NCBI RefSeq assembly: GCF_032118995.1
Contig: NC_092657.1
Location: 3,159,891 to 3,223,890 of the forward strand
DNA length: 64,000 bases
Reading direction: 5' to 3'
From: Asterias amurensis
Lineage: Eukaryota > Echinodermata > Asteroidea > Forcipulatida > Asteriidae
The notes beneath the pieces were generated by a model. It did not search any database and was not told the origin of the DNA. It was given only the letters and a program-made list of their open reading frames with translations. The position numbers and the translations under genes are program-made. Numbering within the stretch: position 1 is the stretch's first letter; every line of letters begins with the position of its first letter. This document shows positions 33,004 to 43,284 of this stretch, piece after piece.

Positions 33004-34548
33004 CTACCGGTAAGTTTGTGATCGATAAAGTGAACCATTTGTGATTGGTCTCCTTGCATGATGGTGGTCCAACATTAATGCGTTTTTTTCGTTTTTCATT
33101 TCCTCAAAGTCGATCAGATCTGGTGACGCCACGGTGCGACTATGTCCACCTTCTGAAGTCATCGACTGTATGATTCTCGGACTGGTTCCCCCTGGTTCAA
33201 GCTCGCCCCTGGTGGCGCTCTTCAAGTCAAACATGGAGTCATCTACCGAGGCTGGATCAGTAGCGATTGGATGTAATTGGTGAACCGTTGATACGAAATC
33301 CCTGCCCTTCTTCATTTGCAGCTGCACACCGTATATCTCAACATAGTCATGTCCATTGGTTTCTGTGTGGTTTGTAGAGGAGGGAGTCTGGGTTATATTT
33401 ATCTGACCTCCCAACCCGTTTCTGTCCTGGTAACATCGCTGTTGTTCAGTAAGGTTAGACACGTCGCCATCTTCACTGGTGCTCACTACTCTCACCACCG
33501 TCTCTGGATTTGAAAGCTCGCTGGTGTCACTGACGTCATCTGTTTCTGTATTATTGGTTGGTTCACTTTCTTCAAAAGTGATAGGAGAACATGTAGCAGG
33601 TTTCCCGCCATTTTGTCTCATGTCGTCTGCGTCGGCTGGTTGTGTATGTTTTTCAACCCACGTTCCGGTCGAACTTTTATGAAGTTTCCGGTCGTTCTCA
33701 TCGCTACCGTCTGCAACTGGGGACGAGGTTGTTTCCTCTAGATTCAGACGGCTGCCATCTTGGTCCTGTGATGACGTTTCGTCAGCCTGGGTCAGATTTT
33801 CATCTCGAACCAAGGTCCCCAAAACGGTGTCCACGACCGATTCGGCGATAGAGGGTATGATGCGACCTAGCTCTGCCTTCAGTTTCGTCATGCACATGCC
33901 GATCAGCATACTGCGTAAATCGTTCGCTCCGCTGCACCTCGGAAGACTTTGAAGAGATGCTACAGAACCTGACCTCACGGTGTCACCTTTTGGTGGTGTG
34001 GACATTTTCCCAGAACCTTCTGATGAGCTTTCAGAACTCCGTTCGAACTCCTGGGGTCTGGGTTGACCTGTTGTGGACAGGTCCTTCCAGTATGGGATCA
34101 TTTGACCGTTCTGGTTGTTGTTATTGTTGTTGTCTTTGGCGAGCTTTGCTTCCAATTTTTTCACTTGCTTGTCATGGCTGGGACTCGCCATGTGTTGTTT
34201 CATCGGCGACGGCCCGGAGAAATTCTTCATGCATGGGTTGCAGTAGTACAGGTGCCCCGACTCATTGGGCGTGCGAGTGTTGATGTCGCCATCTTGGTGA
34301 CGCCACAACCAACGGGAACCAACAAGATCATCCCGCGCAAACCCGTTTTTGGGCTTCGGCGGGGACCACTCTGAGGCCGTTTCTCCGTTGGGTTTTTGCG
34401 AAACGCAGTTCCTCCTAGAGCCGCCCGGCTGACGTGGTTTACCGAAATCTTCCTTTTTTCTGTGTTTCTTGCCCGTGAAGTGCGACTGCGCGTGCGTTTC
34501 TGACGTGAATGTGACGTCACAGATGGAGCAGAAGCTGCCGATATCCAT
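33004..34548 (-). CDS. Two-finger U1/matrin-type C2H2 zinc finger protein, 514 aa
   Basis: Complete open frame from ATG at 34548 to TAG at 33004. Finger 1 is C7-X2-C10-X12-H23-X5-H29 (FCSICDVTF...SHFTGKKH). Finger 2 is C103-X2-C106-X12-H119-X5-H125 (YYCNPCMKNF...QHMASPSH). This spacing is that of the U1-like/matrin and ZNF346/ZNF385 fingers, which often bind double-stranded RNA or DNA (family knowledge). An asparagine run sits at about 140-145. The rest is acidic, Ser/Thr-rich and probably disordered; a short predicted helix-rich block near 205-250 (MLIGMCMTKLKAELGRIIPS) may be a folded part. The ORF is open 35 codons further upstream, but an acceptor (GCTGGACAG) at about 34585 and the finger position favour the ATG at 34548. 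No intron interrupts it. I cannot name the orthologue. Confidence 0.8.
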   Translation of the reverse strand: MDIGSFCSICDVTFTSETHAQSHFTGKKHRKKEDFGKPRQPGGSRRNCVSQKPNGETASEWSPPKPKNGFARDDLVGSRWLWRHQDGDINTRTPNESGHLYYCNPCMKNFSGPSPMKQHMASPSHDKQVKKLEAKLAKDNNNNNNQNGQMIPYWKDLSTTGQPRPQEFERSSESSSEGSGKMSTPPKGDTVRSGSVASLQSLPRCSGANDLRSMLIGMCMTKLKAELGRIIPSIAESVVDTVLGTLVRDENLTQADETSSQDQDGSRLNLEETTSSPVADGSDENDRKLHKSSTGTWVEKHTQPADADDMRQNGGKPATCSPITFEESEPTNNTETDDVSDTSELSNPETVVRVVSTSEDGDVSNLTEQQRCYQDRNGLGGQINITQTPSSTNHTETNGHDYVEIYGVQLQMKKGRDFVSTVHQLHPIATDPASVDDSMFDLKSATRGELEPGGTSPRIIQSMTSEGGHSRTVASPDLIDFEEMKNEKNALMLDHHHARRPITNGSLYRSQTYR

Positions 34549-34584
34549 TTTGGGTGTAGGGGGGTTACAAAAGTGCCACGTGAC
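34549..34584 (-). other. Probable 5' UTR part of the zinc finger gene's coding exon
   Basis: Between the ATG and an acceptor-like TTATTATTTTGCTGGACAG ending at 34585. The 36 bases contain no upstream ATG. If the acceptor is used, the gene has at least one non-coding upstream exon. Confidence 0.4.
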
Positions 34585-34617
34585 CTGTCCAGCAAAATAA
34601 TAAGCAATTATAAAAGC

Positions 34618-35165
34618 ACCAGTTTTTGAGAAAAAAAGGAGTCTTCCAGGCAATGAAGCCTTTCTCAGATATAATCATCTGAAAGCACAACATTCTATGC
34701 CACAAGGTTGTATCTTGTATAATTATTTTCTTGCGACTACGATGACCAATAATATTGAGCCGAAATTTTCACACGTTGTTGGGGGGGGGGGGGGGGGGGG
34801 TAAACACCAAGTATATATAGGATACTGGTCTTTGACATTAATTACCAGAATCACACTCTTCCTATGACCACAAAAACGTTCTTGGTAAAGAACACTTCGA
34901 GAGTTGTTGATATTATCAAACGTTGTTGAAAATTGCCCCCTTTTAAATAATATAGTTTAAGAACAAGCTATTTTTTTTGTTCACACACAAATTTTAATGT
35001 TAATGAGAAAGGGCATGAAGCCGTTGTCGGGAATCTGAAGGCACTACTTGCATTATTTTCTTGCAACTACGACTACTAAATTGATCCTAATTCTACTTTG
35101 TTGTTTTATGCATTATTATGTTGGGTTACACAAAAGTGGGGGCTGTGGTTTTTGTGAAGCAGCTC
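34618..35165 (-). mobile_element. Two diverged TTAA-1 related elements
   Basis: Copies of the TCGCAACTTCGACGACCAAT-type inner segment appear at about 34728 and 35056, with poly-G at 34780-34800. Strongly diverged; boundaries uncertain. They lie just upstream of the zinc finger exon. Confidence 0.45.
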
Positions 35166-35167
35166 TA

Positions 35168-35528
35168 TTAAAGATGCTATGTCAGATTTTTGGCCCCAAA
35201 CATTCAAAAATAGATTGTTTTGAGTGAATGGTATTTCAAAGAGTATCGCCCGCTCTAACAAAAACAGTTTTAACTTTTACTTTAATAGTCAGGAACCATG
35301 ACAAAAATTGAAACGTTTCTTATAAAACACATAAGAATTACTCACGTAACATATCAAAAAACTAATTTTGAGCACTTTATTTCGCCGCTACTAATAATTT
35401 GCGGACCTTTTCGAGCAATGGCTCAAATGAAAGCTTGTAACTTTCTCGACCCCCATCAAAATACCTAATGAATCTTAAATCAAAATTTTTGAGTCAAATC
35501 GGCCAAAGATCTGGTATAGCATCTTTAA
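35168..35528. mobile_element. TTAA-5 MITE, complete
   Basis: TTAAAGATGCTATGTCAGAT to TAGCATCTTTAA, 361 bases, close to the copy at 23885 over its full length and with TTAA on both sides. Confidence 0.8.
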
Positions 35529-35561
35529 ATTGTACCATACAGCTCGGTATGGTGGCATAAG

Positions 35562-35815
35562 TTAATAATAATAACATAATATTTATAAGGCGCACAGTAT
35601 CTGGAAGGTACCATCCAAAGGCGCCGGATGCTAGCAAGCAGACAAATTGAACAAAAGAGTCTTGAGGTTGTGTTTGAATGTAGATAGATCATTATTTTGT
35701 GTCCCTCAGCTCGACTGACAAGGAATTCCAGAGACGCGGTGCGCAGCTGGAAAAAGCACGGTCTCCGTAACTTGCCAGACGAGTTTTTGGAACATAGAGT
35801 ATGTGTGATGATGGT
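35562..35815 (-). repeat. (AAT)n-TATAAGGCGC repeat
   Basis: TTAATAATAATAACATAATA, TATTTATAAGGCGCACAGTA, then GGAATTCCAGAGACGCGGTG. Confidence 0.5.
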
Positions 35816-35830
35816 GATGACGATCTAAGT

Positions 35831-35957
35831 CCTGGGGTTGATTTCACAAAGAGTTAAGACTAGTCTTATCTCGAGTTAGGACCAGTTACTCGTCCTAACT
35901 TAGGACTATCCATGCAATTTGTTTATCTCCTAGGACTCTTTGTGAAATTGACCCCTG
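35831..35957. mobile_element. CTAGTCC foldback, shortened
   Basis: CTGGGGTTGATTTCACAAAG to TTGTGAAATTGACCCCTGG, 127 bases. Confidence 0.72.
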
Positions 35958-36122
35958 GTCTTATGTTTCGCTGCTGTAGAAGATCAGTATGTAGCAAGGA
36001 GCTAATCAAATTGATGGAACTGGGGGAGTTTATTGGCCGAAAACAACGATGTAATCACATCGTTTTCTGTCAGTCGAGAATTTGATAACATAATTATCAA
36101 AATAAAATAAACTGCGTCTTAC

Positions 36123-36143
36123 CTTGTTGTGTTGTTGTTAAGG
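36123..36143 (-). other. Candidate 21-bp non-coding exon upstream of the zinc finger gene
   Basis: A very good acceptor (TTGCCTGTACTTTCAG) and a very good donor (AAG then GTAAGACG) enclose only 21 bases on the minus strand, about 1.5 kb upstream of the zinc finger exon. Joining it to that exon gives no reading frame that enters the finger frame, so it would be 5' UTR. It could also be a chance pair of sites. Confidence 0.35.
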
Positions 36144-36419
36144 CTGAAAGTACAGGCAAGTCCACATAGTTAACATGCTAAAGCTTGCGTTTAAAAAAGT
36201 CACATGAAGGATCGGAGACTATACACTCATGACCACACTCCATGGAGGCAAATGATGTCCATTGTTGCAATAACAATTTTCATAAAGCGTCAACATACCT
36301 GGGTGTGCAATGCTATCACGTGCAAAATGTAAACGAGAAGGGAATTTTTGTGTATTGCTCAATTCGTTTTGTGTGAGTCATTAATCGGGGAATCCCCATA
36401 TCACGCAACAGCCGAGCTA

Positions 36420-36571
36420 GACTTGTAAACAAGCCGTTAAAAGTCTGTCGCGGTGATAGCAAAACGGCTCTTCTGCAATTATCTCGTGAGGGTGCTGCTC
36501 TGCGCGAGACTACTAAGTACTCTCACAGCTGCTATCAACGCGACAGACATTTAACGACTTGTTCACAAGTC
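36420..36571. mobile_element. CGACAGAC foldback, first copy
   Basis: GACTTGTAAACAAGCCGTTA, TCTGTCGCGGTGATAGC and their inverted copies GCTATCAACGCGACAGAC, CGACTTGTTCACAAGTC. Confidence 0.68.
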
Positions 36572-36602
36572 TATAGCCGAGCCTGCCGCGTAATTATTGC
36601 AT

Positions 36603-36734
36603 AGACGTGTTGTCAAGTCGTTAATGTCGTGGTAGCGGAATACACTTCGTGGCATAGCTCTCCGCGAGAATGCGGAGAGGTAAGAATGCGTGTGTCACTG
36701 CCATAGACATTATAACCGACCTGTCACCAAGTCT
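36603..36734. mobile_element. CGACAGAC foldback, diverged second copy
   Basis: AGACGTGTTGTCAAGTCGTT on the left and CGACCTGTCACCAAGTCT on the right; 31 bases after the first copy. Confidence 0.6.
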
Positions 36735-37920
36735 ACGTATTGCAAGGTGCGGGGACTTTTTGTGGAGGCCCCCGATTTCACAGAACTAGTGCTATTTATT
36801 GCATGGAGGGTTTTTTTTGCGTAATAATACCGAAGGGAACCGGTTTACTGTGGGTCTACTTATAAATTAAAATAGGAAGACTTTTAGGCTTAGGTCGTCT
36901 TTTTGTAAAAAGTATAATGTAGTTTAATATTGTTCCGAGGCAGCGTCTTCAGAACCCCCTGGTCACGTGTGTAAGGCATCAATCATTTTCACCACATCAA
37001 GTTTGAGCAAATAACATTCCGTAAATCAGTGAAGCATATAGCAAACTGTTGAAGCATAAATATAATAGTACATAAACCAAAGGAAACTTTACAAATAAGC
37101 ATATCATAACCAAATAAGTGCCCAATATATTGCACAGGCAAAAAACATACACCCAAAACACACAAGTTTTCCAAGCACAGAGCATGTGTGATCACCAGAA
37201 TAACGTAACTGTTATACCGTATGGTTATAAGCATAATTTAAGCTAACTTGCTTTCGTATACTGAAAGCTCAATGAAATTGGGGCCAATAAGATTGGTGGG
37301 GGGGGGGGGGGGGTAGTTGCCAGAGTTTGCGGTTCATCCGAACTTTTCAATTCAATACATTTTCAATTCAATTCAATTCATAAATACATTTATTTCCATA
37401 CTCTCATAAAAAAATAACAACAGTTACATGTATTTACGGAGAAAAGCAAAACATTTCTTTAAAGAGTAAACATGAATAAACAAATAGAGTACGGGCCGTT
37501 TTGGTTAGCATATAAGCTTGTAAAAAACAGCCAGATAAAGACAAGAAAACGAGACAACCAGACAGACAGACAACTCGATAATGAACATACTAACAACTCG
37601 ATCATGAACCAAACTCATTTTTAAGCTTTCTCTGTTTTTATTATAGAAAATTATAAAGCCGTTATTATACGGCACAAATTATGAACGTTATTATTTCAGG
37701 GGTCTTCTCGGATTCATAACTTGTCTGGTTATTAATAATAATATTCAGTAATTCATTAATTCTCTTGTAATGATAATGTTCTATATTAATGGTGTAAACC
37801 TCATGTTTTGAAAATTACTCTTCTTAACGTTTTTTTACATAATTGGGTTCTTAAATCATTCAGCGTTTCTCAATGCAATATTGTTGTTCTGTATAATCCG
37901 CCATCTTTGTTGTTATATTA

Positions 37921-38535
37921 GAGCCCAGCCAAGGGAACTCAGCAAACTCCACAATGGAATATAAACATCAAACTGGCAACAGCCAAGTCTCTTTCATATA
38001 AAAATAAATTAAAGGTATACGTTTGGTTATGAATCTGAAAATAAATGGCATTAAGAACCTACTTGGTTAAAGTACAGGTTAGCTTTGGATAGTCAAATGC
38101 ATTTTGAGAAACATTTAAGTTTGAAGTACTGCGGCTATGGAAAAAGATATCACTTTTTGTAAAAATATTTGAAAATCTGAGTAACGCTTCTCACTGTGTA
38201 TTCATAGGGATAAATCTAACTGCGTGGATACCCCTCCGGATTTTTATGCGAATCTCAAAAACGTGACCACATTTTGAAAAGAAATTTTTGTAGGTTATCT
38301 TTATATTGACGTAAACAACTATCACTCACACAATCGAACGGTTTCCACAAAAAAGAGGTTACATTTTGCCTTTAAATACAAAACAAACGTGTACAGTAAT
38401 ATAAATTGCACAAATCAAGCAATATTGTTATTCAGTAGCTATTATAATACAGACAACAATACGTCTTCTATTCCCAGTGAAATCAGTGGTTTAACTTGGT
38501 AGGATTCAAACCCGCAACCTTATCATATGACTGCA
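37921..38535 (-). mobile_element. SINE-A, minus strand, split by a TTAA MITE
   Basis: Body at 37921-38008 and head at 38376-38535 (GGTTTGAATCCTACCAAGTT on the minus strand) are separated by the 367-bp element at 38009-38375. The split halves match the intact minus-strand copy at 47336-47560. Confidence 0.65.
38009..38375. mobile_element. TTAA-6 MITE inside a SINE-A
   Basis: TTAAAGGTATACGTTTGG at the left and CATTTTGCCTTTAA at the right, 367 bases, inserted between the body and head of one SINE-A. Confidence 0.65.
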
Positions 38536-38718
38536 CGCTATGGCGGTAAGCGTCGACATTGTTCTCAGTCCATGCAACAACGGCTATAGTCGTGTAGCCG
38601 AAGTTGAACGCCCAAACAGTAATCAAAGATCCTAAACCGTTTCTCCCGTCCACATGCGATATTTCGTGTTTAGTGAGGGTTTTCCCAATCAAATAATGTC
38701 TTAATGCCTCCGACTGTA
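38483..38718 (-). CDS. Overlapping open frame, possible exon ending inside a SINE
   Basis: A second minus-strand frame, shifted relative to the 179-codon ORF. It opens right after an acceptor-like CTACAG at 38719-38724 and reads SEALRHYLIGKTLTKHEIS, then VDGRNGLGSLITVWAFNFGY, with normal-looking codon use and one hydrophobic stretch. Its last 18 or so codons run into the tRNA-like head of a SINE and stop at 38483. It may be an exon truncated by, or extended into, the SINE. No family recognised. Confidence 0.3.
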
Positions 38719-39240
38719 GTTATCGTAATACCGAAGTGGCACGTCCCCAGGCTCCACACTACCCCTTTCCGTAGAATCATCACCACAGTCTGGTTCCCGT
38801 TCACCGGGTGTGACGTCATGTCCGGAAACGATGCTGTTGGTGCTCGCATCTGCTTCCGTAAACTCGGCATCATCGTCCGAAAGTGTTACGTCATCAGACT
38901 CTGCGAGATTTGGTATCTCCATTTTGAGCAGGAGATTCTCGTAGTCTTGACGGCAGTCGCTAGTTGCAGCTCGATAAGCCTCGTCAACTGCCGTCAACGA
39001 GAGACATGTTTCGTCAACAGCAACACCCACCCCGTCCTTCCCCGTCGCATCACAGCGATCTCCGGGGGCACACTGCGGGGCGCTCGGTTGATTTTCTCCT
39101 TGGGACACGCTCTGGGTCACCGCACTGTCGTCCGGTGTTTGATGTTCCACATCCGAGGCTACATTACGGTCACCAAGTGACTGTTCTATTGAGGTCGGAG
39201 TTGCACACATATTCATCTCCGCCATATTGTCAGCTTTCAT
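38701..39240 (-). CDS. Acidic 179-aa ORF of unknown function
   Basis: ATG at 39240 (with further in-frame ATGs at codons 6, 9 and 11) to TAA at 38701. An in-frame stop (TAG) lies about 25 bases upstream, so the frame cannot extend further. The product is rich in D, E, S and T, with no signal peptide, membrane segment or known motif that I recognise. The region is clearly more GC-rich than its surroundings, which supports coding. It may be a complete small gene, or the first coding exon of a longer one whose donor I could not fix. It is overlapped at its 3' end by another open frame (38483-38718). Confidence 0.5.
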   Translation of the reverse strand: MKADNMAEMNMCATPTSIEQSLGDRNVASDVEHQTPDDSAVTQSVSQGENQPSAPQCAPGDRCDATGKDGVGVAVDETCLSLTAVDEAYRAATSDCRQDYENLLLKMEIPNLAESDDVTLSDDDAEFTEADASTNSIVSGHDVTPGEREPDCGDDSTERGSVEPGDVPLRYYDNYSRRH

Positions 39241-39929
39241 ATAGGCCCAAAACTCAAACTCTTTCTACACGTGCTCCACCTTCAGATTAGTTCCTTAACT
39301 CTCTCTTTTTGCGCTCATTAACGTGCCGCAGTCTTCAGTGTTGTTGGCGCAGAAACTGGAAGAAGAAGAACTTTCTCTTTAGTCTTCTGTCGCTCTAATA
39401 TGATCTAAACATTGAGTCAGCAGTTGTATCCAAAGGCTTTTCAGTCCTATTTTACGACAACAAGAGATAATACACAAAGTGTCACTGAATTGATGTAAAA
39501 CAAATCCTCACTAACCTCGACTTTGTTTATTGACAGTTTGAACGGGGAAGAAAGCTAATAATTTTTTAAGAGGCGACCGCTCGCTCTTCCAGGAGTTAAA
39601 AGCCAGCATTTTACCCTTCGAACGCGCTTCTCGCACAGCGCTATGGCGCGTACCGCCTGTCTCATGTGCTAGACTTGACTCAAGCCCCAATCCCGTGCCA
39701 TGCCAGAAAACTATTGTTTTGTGATGCTCTGCATTCCCCTACATGTTCCGCATTTTTGGGATCACATTTGGGGCAACCAAACGCAGTGCATGCTACCGGA
39801 CCACTTTGGTAGCACATGAGTAATTTTTAAAATAATGTCTTACGACTTTAAAACTTTAGGCATCCACAGCAAGTACGCATGCGTGTGAAGTAATGACTTT
39901 CTAACAAGATTTAGTTCGCTCATAGTATA

Positions 39930-40094
39930 CAAATATTGACTGCTTCGAGTGCCATGGTTAAAATTATGACTCCCGAGGTAATCCCCGGAGCGTTCTATTT
40001 TCCCGAGGCGAAGCCGAGGGAAAATAGAACGCTACGGGGATCACCAAGGGAGTCATAGTTCTAACCATTGCCAAGTAAAAACAGTAAATATTTG
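39930..40094. mobile_element. GACTCCC hairpin element
   Basis: CAAATATTGACTG...ATGACTCCCGAGGTAATCCC and its inverted copy GGGGATCACCAAGGGAGTCAT...CAGTAAATATTTG. The inner GTTCTATTTTCCC/GGGAAAATAGAAC is perfect. Confidence 0.7.
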
Positions 40095-40450
40095 TTTTAT
40101 AACACCCCAAACATTTCCAACTATTGTACTATTATTATTAAGTTACAGACCTGAATGCCACAATCCACAAACGACGCGAATACAGATTGCAAACACTTTT
40201 ACTGTGCTGCATGTAGTGTCGTGCAATCCGAAATGGCATATGGTGCCCGAAATGGTTACAGACTATTAATTTATCATCCTCGTCACGCAACGGACGTCTG
40301 GGTACTGCACGCCATGTGCTAGTCTTCGGACTAGCGCACGGCAAACCGACGCACTATCACACGGCCGCCGTCTAGCAAAACTAAGACATGTCATGTGACG
40401 CGCTCTAAACCAATGAGCAGGCAGAATACTTGTAAGGGGTGTTATAAATT

Positions 40451-41018
40451 TATATATAAGAACTAGAGGGCGCACTGGCCTATATACGCGCCGCGGCATG
40501 CGCGCAGGCGGCCATTTTCTAAGTTGACAAAACAGCATAGAGTTATATATAAGAACTAGAGGGCGCACGAGTGATGCTTCGTGCACAAACGCAACGGGAC
40601 CGCAAGATGACAAGCTCGTCATTCTGCACGCGCGTTGAATATGAAATACACGTTTGAATTTTTTTTATTGAACGCTCACGCGATGCTGTTTGTTCAACTT
40701 ACAAAATGGCCGCACAAACACACGCTGTGAGATAGCTGTTTTGTCAACTTAGAAAATGGCCGCCTGGGCGCATGCCGGGGCGCGTATATAGGCAAGTGCG
40801 CTCTCTAGTTCTTATATATAACTCTATGCAAAACAGCCATCTCACAGCGTGTGTTTGTGCGGCCATTTTGTAAGTTGAACAAACAGCATCGCGTGAACGA
40901 GTATTTTTGTTTTATATTCAACGCGCGTGCAGAATGACGCGCTTGTCATCTTGCAGTCCCGTGGCGTTTGTGCACGAAGCATCATTCGTGCGCCCTCTAG
41001 TTCTTATATAACTCTATG
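40451..41018. mobile_element. Interleaved palindromes A-B-A'-B'
   Basis: A (40451-40536) is inverted as A' (40734-40828); B (40537-40733) is inverted as B' (40838-41018). Each arm starts or ends with ATAGAGTTATATATAAGAAC followed by TAGAGGGCGCAC. Arms carry AATGGCCGC and are CpG-rich. Confidence 0.72.
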
Positions 41019-41141
41019 AATCCGCTGCATAAAATATGGAGGAAGGTTTAGGCTTTTGCGGCTGCGCTCTACTGTTTATTATTCTTTGCTTACCTTTTGG
41101 GATTAACTCCAAACAGTCGATAATCTGCCGTCGATTTCAAA

Positions 41142-41192
41142 GATGGCGGATGAAGTTGTTTCTGCTGATGTATTACCTAATTCACCAATATA
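41142..41192 (+). other. Isolated start-like site, 16-codon frame
   Basis: A strong Kozak context (AAGATGGCG) opens MADEVVSADVLPNSPI and then stops. It looks like the start of a first coding exon, but no convincing donor or downstream plus-strand exon was found. Confidence 0.15.
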
Positions 41193-41905
41193 AATCACAC
41201 AGTAGGCTACGCTGTGTCGGGAGTTGAGGCTATCTGTAAAACAGACTGGTCCCTCGTCTTGATAGTACATTGATCACCATGCACCCACACAGGAAACTAG
41301 ACCGTCTGCTCAAGTTGCGTTGCAGTGGCAGTTGTTACGTTGTATACGTGTAGTTGTTGTGAACACAACTATTCAAATGGTTTGGTTGTCAACTTGTTAT
41401 CTCTAATGTTTACCAATAGCAAACAGTTTAAGCACTTGGCACTTTCCGTGACCTTATTATGGCAAGTCTAAACAAGTCTCTCAAGAATGTTTTTTTTCTT
41501 CTTGTTCAGTTCTGAAGCGTAATCTGTTTGGTGGGTTGTTTTAATTTTTACGTCCCACTCGGAAAAGCCATAACAATTTTGTGACCGTAAAGCGAATCCT
41601 CCGCCACTAACAGTTCCACGGAAAATGTGGTTGAAGTTGTTTGTTTGGTTGTGCGAGGATATACCATTGAACTAGTCATTTAGTACGTGCCACAGTCAAT
41701 TTATTACTTTGGGTTGTTGCGAAATGCGCCAGGATTGCTCACTCGGTTGGAAGCAGACCAGAAATTCATAATCATTTGGACATGACACCGTGCAATTTGT
41801 GACAACGCAACTTTGGGTTGGGGTTTTGGCAGGCCCATTGTGTGATCTGTGAGTCATTACGATAAAACATTCCATTAAAAAAAAGTTCGATTGCATTTAG
41901 TTCCG

Positions 41906-42096
41906 GACCTATTAATTTCATAGAGCTACTTAAGCAAAAAAAAAGGGAGCTTAGCACAATAACAATATGCTTACCGAAAATGAGGTCATCAGCAAAACTA
42001 CCATCATATATAATTAGTGACTGTATCCTGCTCATGAATGTTCTGCTTTGCAGACTTGTTAAGCAATATAAAGCGGATCTATGAAATTTGGTCCTG
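41906..42096. mobile_element. GCTTAAGC foldback, diverged
   Basis: ATTAATTTCATAGAGCTACT to GATCTATGAAATTTGGTCC. Confidence 0.6.
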
Positions 42097-42263
42097 GTGC
42101 TTTTCGCAGTGTCGAGACGGGCCCCGTTTCCTTCCCGGTGTAGCCTACACGCACCATGCGTCCACTGTTCGCTTCCCATTGTTGCATATTATTTTCTAAC
42201 GTTGATCCAGCTACTCTTTGTGAATTTTTTTTTTTCAACAAAACGAGAACCTTGACTCTTTCT

Positions 42264-42649
42264 TTAAAGGCAGTGGACACTATTGGTAATTGTCAAAGAC
42301 TAGCCTTCACAGTTGGTGTATCTCAACATATGCATAAAATAACAAACCTGTGAAAAATTGAGCTCAATCGGTCATCAAAGTTGCGAGATAATAATGAAAG
42401 AAAAATAACCCTTGTCACACAAAGTTGTGTGCGTTTAGCTGGTTGATTTCGAGACCTCAAGTTCTAAATCTGAGGTCTCGAAATCAAATTCGTGGAAAAT
42501 TACTTCTTTCTCGAAAACTATGGCACTTCAGAGGGAGCCGTGTCTCACAATGTTTTATACCATCAACCTCTCCCCATTACTCGTCACCAAGAAAGATTTT
42601 ATGCCAATAATTATTTTGAGTAATTACCAATAGTGTCCACTGCCTTTAA
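42264..42649 (+). mobile_element. TTAA-1 MITE, complete
   Basis: TTAAAGGCAGTGGACACTAT to GTGTCCACTGCCTTTAA, about 386 bases, in the orientation opposite to 31211. The centre reads GAGACCTCAAGTTCTAAATC and then its inverted copy. Confidence 0.85.
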
Positions 42650-43179
42650 CAAAAATGCACAAAATAAGTCACTATCAAAAGCATTAACTGTATTATTGTA
42701 CTCTGCATCAATAATTTACAATACATTTAAATTCTATCCACTTCCTTTCGATCGTGTCATGTCGTTGATGATGTGTAATAATTTTCCCCCAGCACGCAAG
42801 TCTGAGGCATGCAATCATGTTACTCACGCTGAGCGACTTGATCGAAGACTAAGCACAGTGGCCTGATGAATGGGCCGTTCGCCTTTCTCATCAAGGGAAA
42901 GTCCCTAATATGAAATTATTTGTTGTTTAGAAATTAGACTTGTGGACAAGTCGTTATATGTTTGTCACAATGATCAAGGCATGCATGTTGCTTTATATGA
43001 CATGAACTCTCGTCCAGTTACTGCACGCCCCAAAAATAACCAATTTACTTCAACGTGAATGATTCTCATAGTGCTGTATAATATCAAAAACTGCTGTACT
43101 TATAATTTTAAACTTTTTCTGTGACGTCACTCTATTGCTGAAAGTGTAGATCGAAATGTAGACCGTTTAGAATCTACAC

Positions 43180-43283
43180 TTAAAGGCAGTGGGCACTATT
43201 GGTAATTGTCAAAGACTAGCCTTCACAGTTGGTGTATCTCAACATAATTATGCATAAAATAACAAACCTGTGAAAATTTGAGC
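43180..43283 (+). mobile_element. TTAA-1 MITE, left quarter only
   Basis: TTAAAGGCAGTGGGCACTAT to AAAATTTGAGCT, then abrupt change to the palindromic block that follows. The rest of the element is lost. Confidence 0.7.
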
Positions 43284-43284
43284 T

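Noticed and set aside
33957..34374. Plus-strand ORFs of 103-108 codons over the zinc finger gene
   Set aside because: They are antisense to a well-supported coding exon, and their composition mirrors it.
34227..34607. 126-codon minus-strand ORF in a second frame of the zinc finger exon
   Set aside because: It overlaps the finger-encoding frame and is arginine-rich as a shifted frame of that sequence; no motif.
38704..39290. Plus-strand ORFs of 108-158 codons
   Set aside because: Antisense shadows of the GC-rich 179-codon minus-strand ORF; no start context or motif.
40138..40622. Minus-strand ORFs of 68-118 codons
   Set aside because: They lie partly within the interleaved palindromes and show no motif or splice context.
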